The notes beneath the pieces were generated by a model, which was not told the DNA's origin, ran no database searches, and worked only from the letters and a program-made list of their open reading frames with translations. DNA of 43,533 nt, taken from NCBI GenBank assembly GCA_002869685.1, contig PKUE01000089.1, positions 1 to 43,533 of the forward strand, written 5' to 3'. The position numbers and the translations under genes are program-made. Below are positions 42,752-43,533 of the stretch, in pieces (the stretch's first letter is position 1; each line of letters opens with the position of its first letter). This DNA is from Desulfuromonas sp. (lineage in GTDB: Bacteria; Desulfobacterota; Desulfuromonadia; Desulfuromonadales; Desulfuromonadaceae).

Positions 42752-43533
42752 ATGGCAACTAATCGGTTAGGGGAATTGCTCGTTCGCAACAACCTGTTGA
42801 CTCAGGAGCAGGTGAATAAAGCCGTTTCTGAGCAAAAAATGAACAAAGAACGGTTTGTGGCGACACTGATCCGTTTGAAGTATATCAATGAAGACGATCT
42901 TTCCGCTTTTTTGTCGCGTCAGTACGGTGCGCCGGCCATTAATCTGGCCGAATTCGAAGTAGATACCGATGTTGTCAAATTGATCTCCGGTGATGTTGTT
43001 CAGAAATACCATCTGGTGCCAATTAATCGCGCAGGTTCCACCTTGATTGTGGCCATGAGCGATCCCTCCAATATCTTTGCCATCGATGACATCAAATTCA
43101 TGACCGGACACAATGTCGAGGTTGTGGTTGCCACTGAAAGTGCCATCAAAGATGCCATTGACCGCTATTATGACCAGTCCGCCTCGTTGGCGGATGTCAT
43201 GGGCGATCTGGAGGATATTGATCTTGAGGTCATTGAAGATGATGACCAAGTCGATCTCAATGAATTGCAGATGGCGACAGAAGAAGCGCCTGTTGTCAAG
43301 CTGGTTAACCTTATCCTGACCGATGCGATCAAAAAAGGGGCCTCCGATATTCATATCGAGCCTTACGAACGCAGTTTTCGGGTTCGCTATCGTATTGATG
43401 GTGTGCTTTATGAAGTGATGAAGCCACCAATGAAGCTGAAAAACGCCATCACCTCGCGGATAAAAATCCTTTCAGAGATGGATATTGCCGAACGGCGGCT
43501 GCCTCAGGACGGCCGGATTAAAATCAAGCTGCC
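42752..43533 (+). CDS. pilB: Type IV pilus assembly ATPase PilB, N-terminal part (runs off the window)
   Basis: The first 260 codons are present and open to the window edge. The N-terminal domain (about 1-140) begins LGELLVRNNLLTQEQVNKAV and has the MshEN/T2SSE_N pattern (FLSRQYGAPAINL, YHLVPINRAGSTLIVAMSDP). The start of the ATPase domain has PVVKLVNLILTDAIKKGASD, IHIEPYE, RIDGVLYEV and RRLPQDGRI. The Walker motifs lie beyond the window. It should power pilus extension at the inner membrane; GspE is the closest alternative. GGAAG lies before the ATG. It follows aroE by 40 bp, an arrangement seen in Geobacter-like genomes (from memory). Confidence 0.9.
   Translation, partial: MATNRLGELLVRNNLLTQEQVNKAVSEQKMNKERFVATLIRLKYINEDDLSAFLSRQYGAPAINLAEFEVDTDVVKLISGDVVQKYHLVPINRAGSTLIVAMSDPSNIFAIDDIKFMTGHNVEVVVATESAIKDAIDRYYDQSASLADVMGDLEDIDLEVIEDDDQVDLNELQMATEEAPVVKLVNLILTDAIKKGASDIHIEPYERSFRVRYRIDGVLYEVMKPPMKLKNAITSRIKILSEMDIAERRLPQDGRIKIKL

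Overview
The window is an ordinary stretch of chromosome, densely packed with about 43 protein genes on both strands. It looks like a Gram-negative, anaerobic or microaerophilic deltaproteobacterium of the Desulfuromonas/Pelobacter/Geobacter type (inference). The reasons are a sodium-pumping methylmalonyl-CoA decarboxylase operon, an OmpA-type porin, PilB, a PilJ-type chemoreceptor, a rubrerythrin-like protein, HDOD/GAF signalling genes and the gene order ftsE-ftsX-envC-ctpA-yibQ. I see no insertion sequence, prophage, CRISPR array, tRNA, rRNA or toxin-antitoxin module.

Layout. 1-9.5 kb: mixed small transcription units (SAM methyltransferase fragment, DUF2721, EVE protein, SlyX, patatin-like lipase, chemoreceptor, YihY membrane protein, sirtuin, RhlE helicase, atypical crotonase). 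9.5-15.4 kb: YbaK deacylase and rhomboid protease, an aldehyde dehydrogenase, HIT protein, membrane-anchored AsmA-like protein, OmpA porin with thrombospondin type 3 repeats. 15.8-21.1 kb: purB, convergent with a complete mmdA-mmdD-mmdC-mmdB set preceded by a small monooxygenase-fold protein. 21.3-25.4 kb: rubrerythrin-like protein, TraB-family membrane protein, a 547-bp gap holding a candidate structured RNA, then an EI24 membrane protein and class I fructose-1,6-bisphosphatase. 25.5-37.2 kb: a long minus-strand series that links cell division and envelope genes (ftsE, ftsX, envC-like, ctpA, yibQ), DNA repair (xseA, xseB), isoprenoid precursor synthesis (ispA, dxs) and an HDOD/GAF signalling pair. 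37.3-43.5 kb: a plus-strand series with DUF1015, RNase R, ribF, aroE and the start of pilB.

The genes combine into recognisable modules. MmdADCB would couple decarboxylation of methylmalonyl-CoA to Na+ export, or run in reverse. FtsEX with the EnvC-like protein would control septal peptidoglycan cleavage. Dxs and IspA supply isoprenoid precursors for quinones and undecaprenyl carriers.

The most promising leads are: (i) a candidate 6S-like or leader RNA at about 23243-23417 on the minus strand, with its own terminator; (ii) a crotonase at 8552 lacking both catalytic glutamates; (iii) an EnvC-like protein whose LytM zinc ligands are lost, next to ftsEX; (iv) two 12-bp palindromes with the same TGTATACA core placed on two predicted promoters; (v) a multi-hairpin, REP-like intergenic element at 9333-9439. 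I found no convincing wholly new multigene system.
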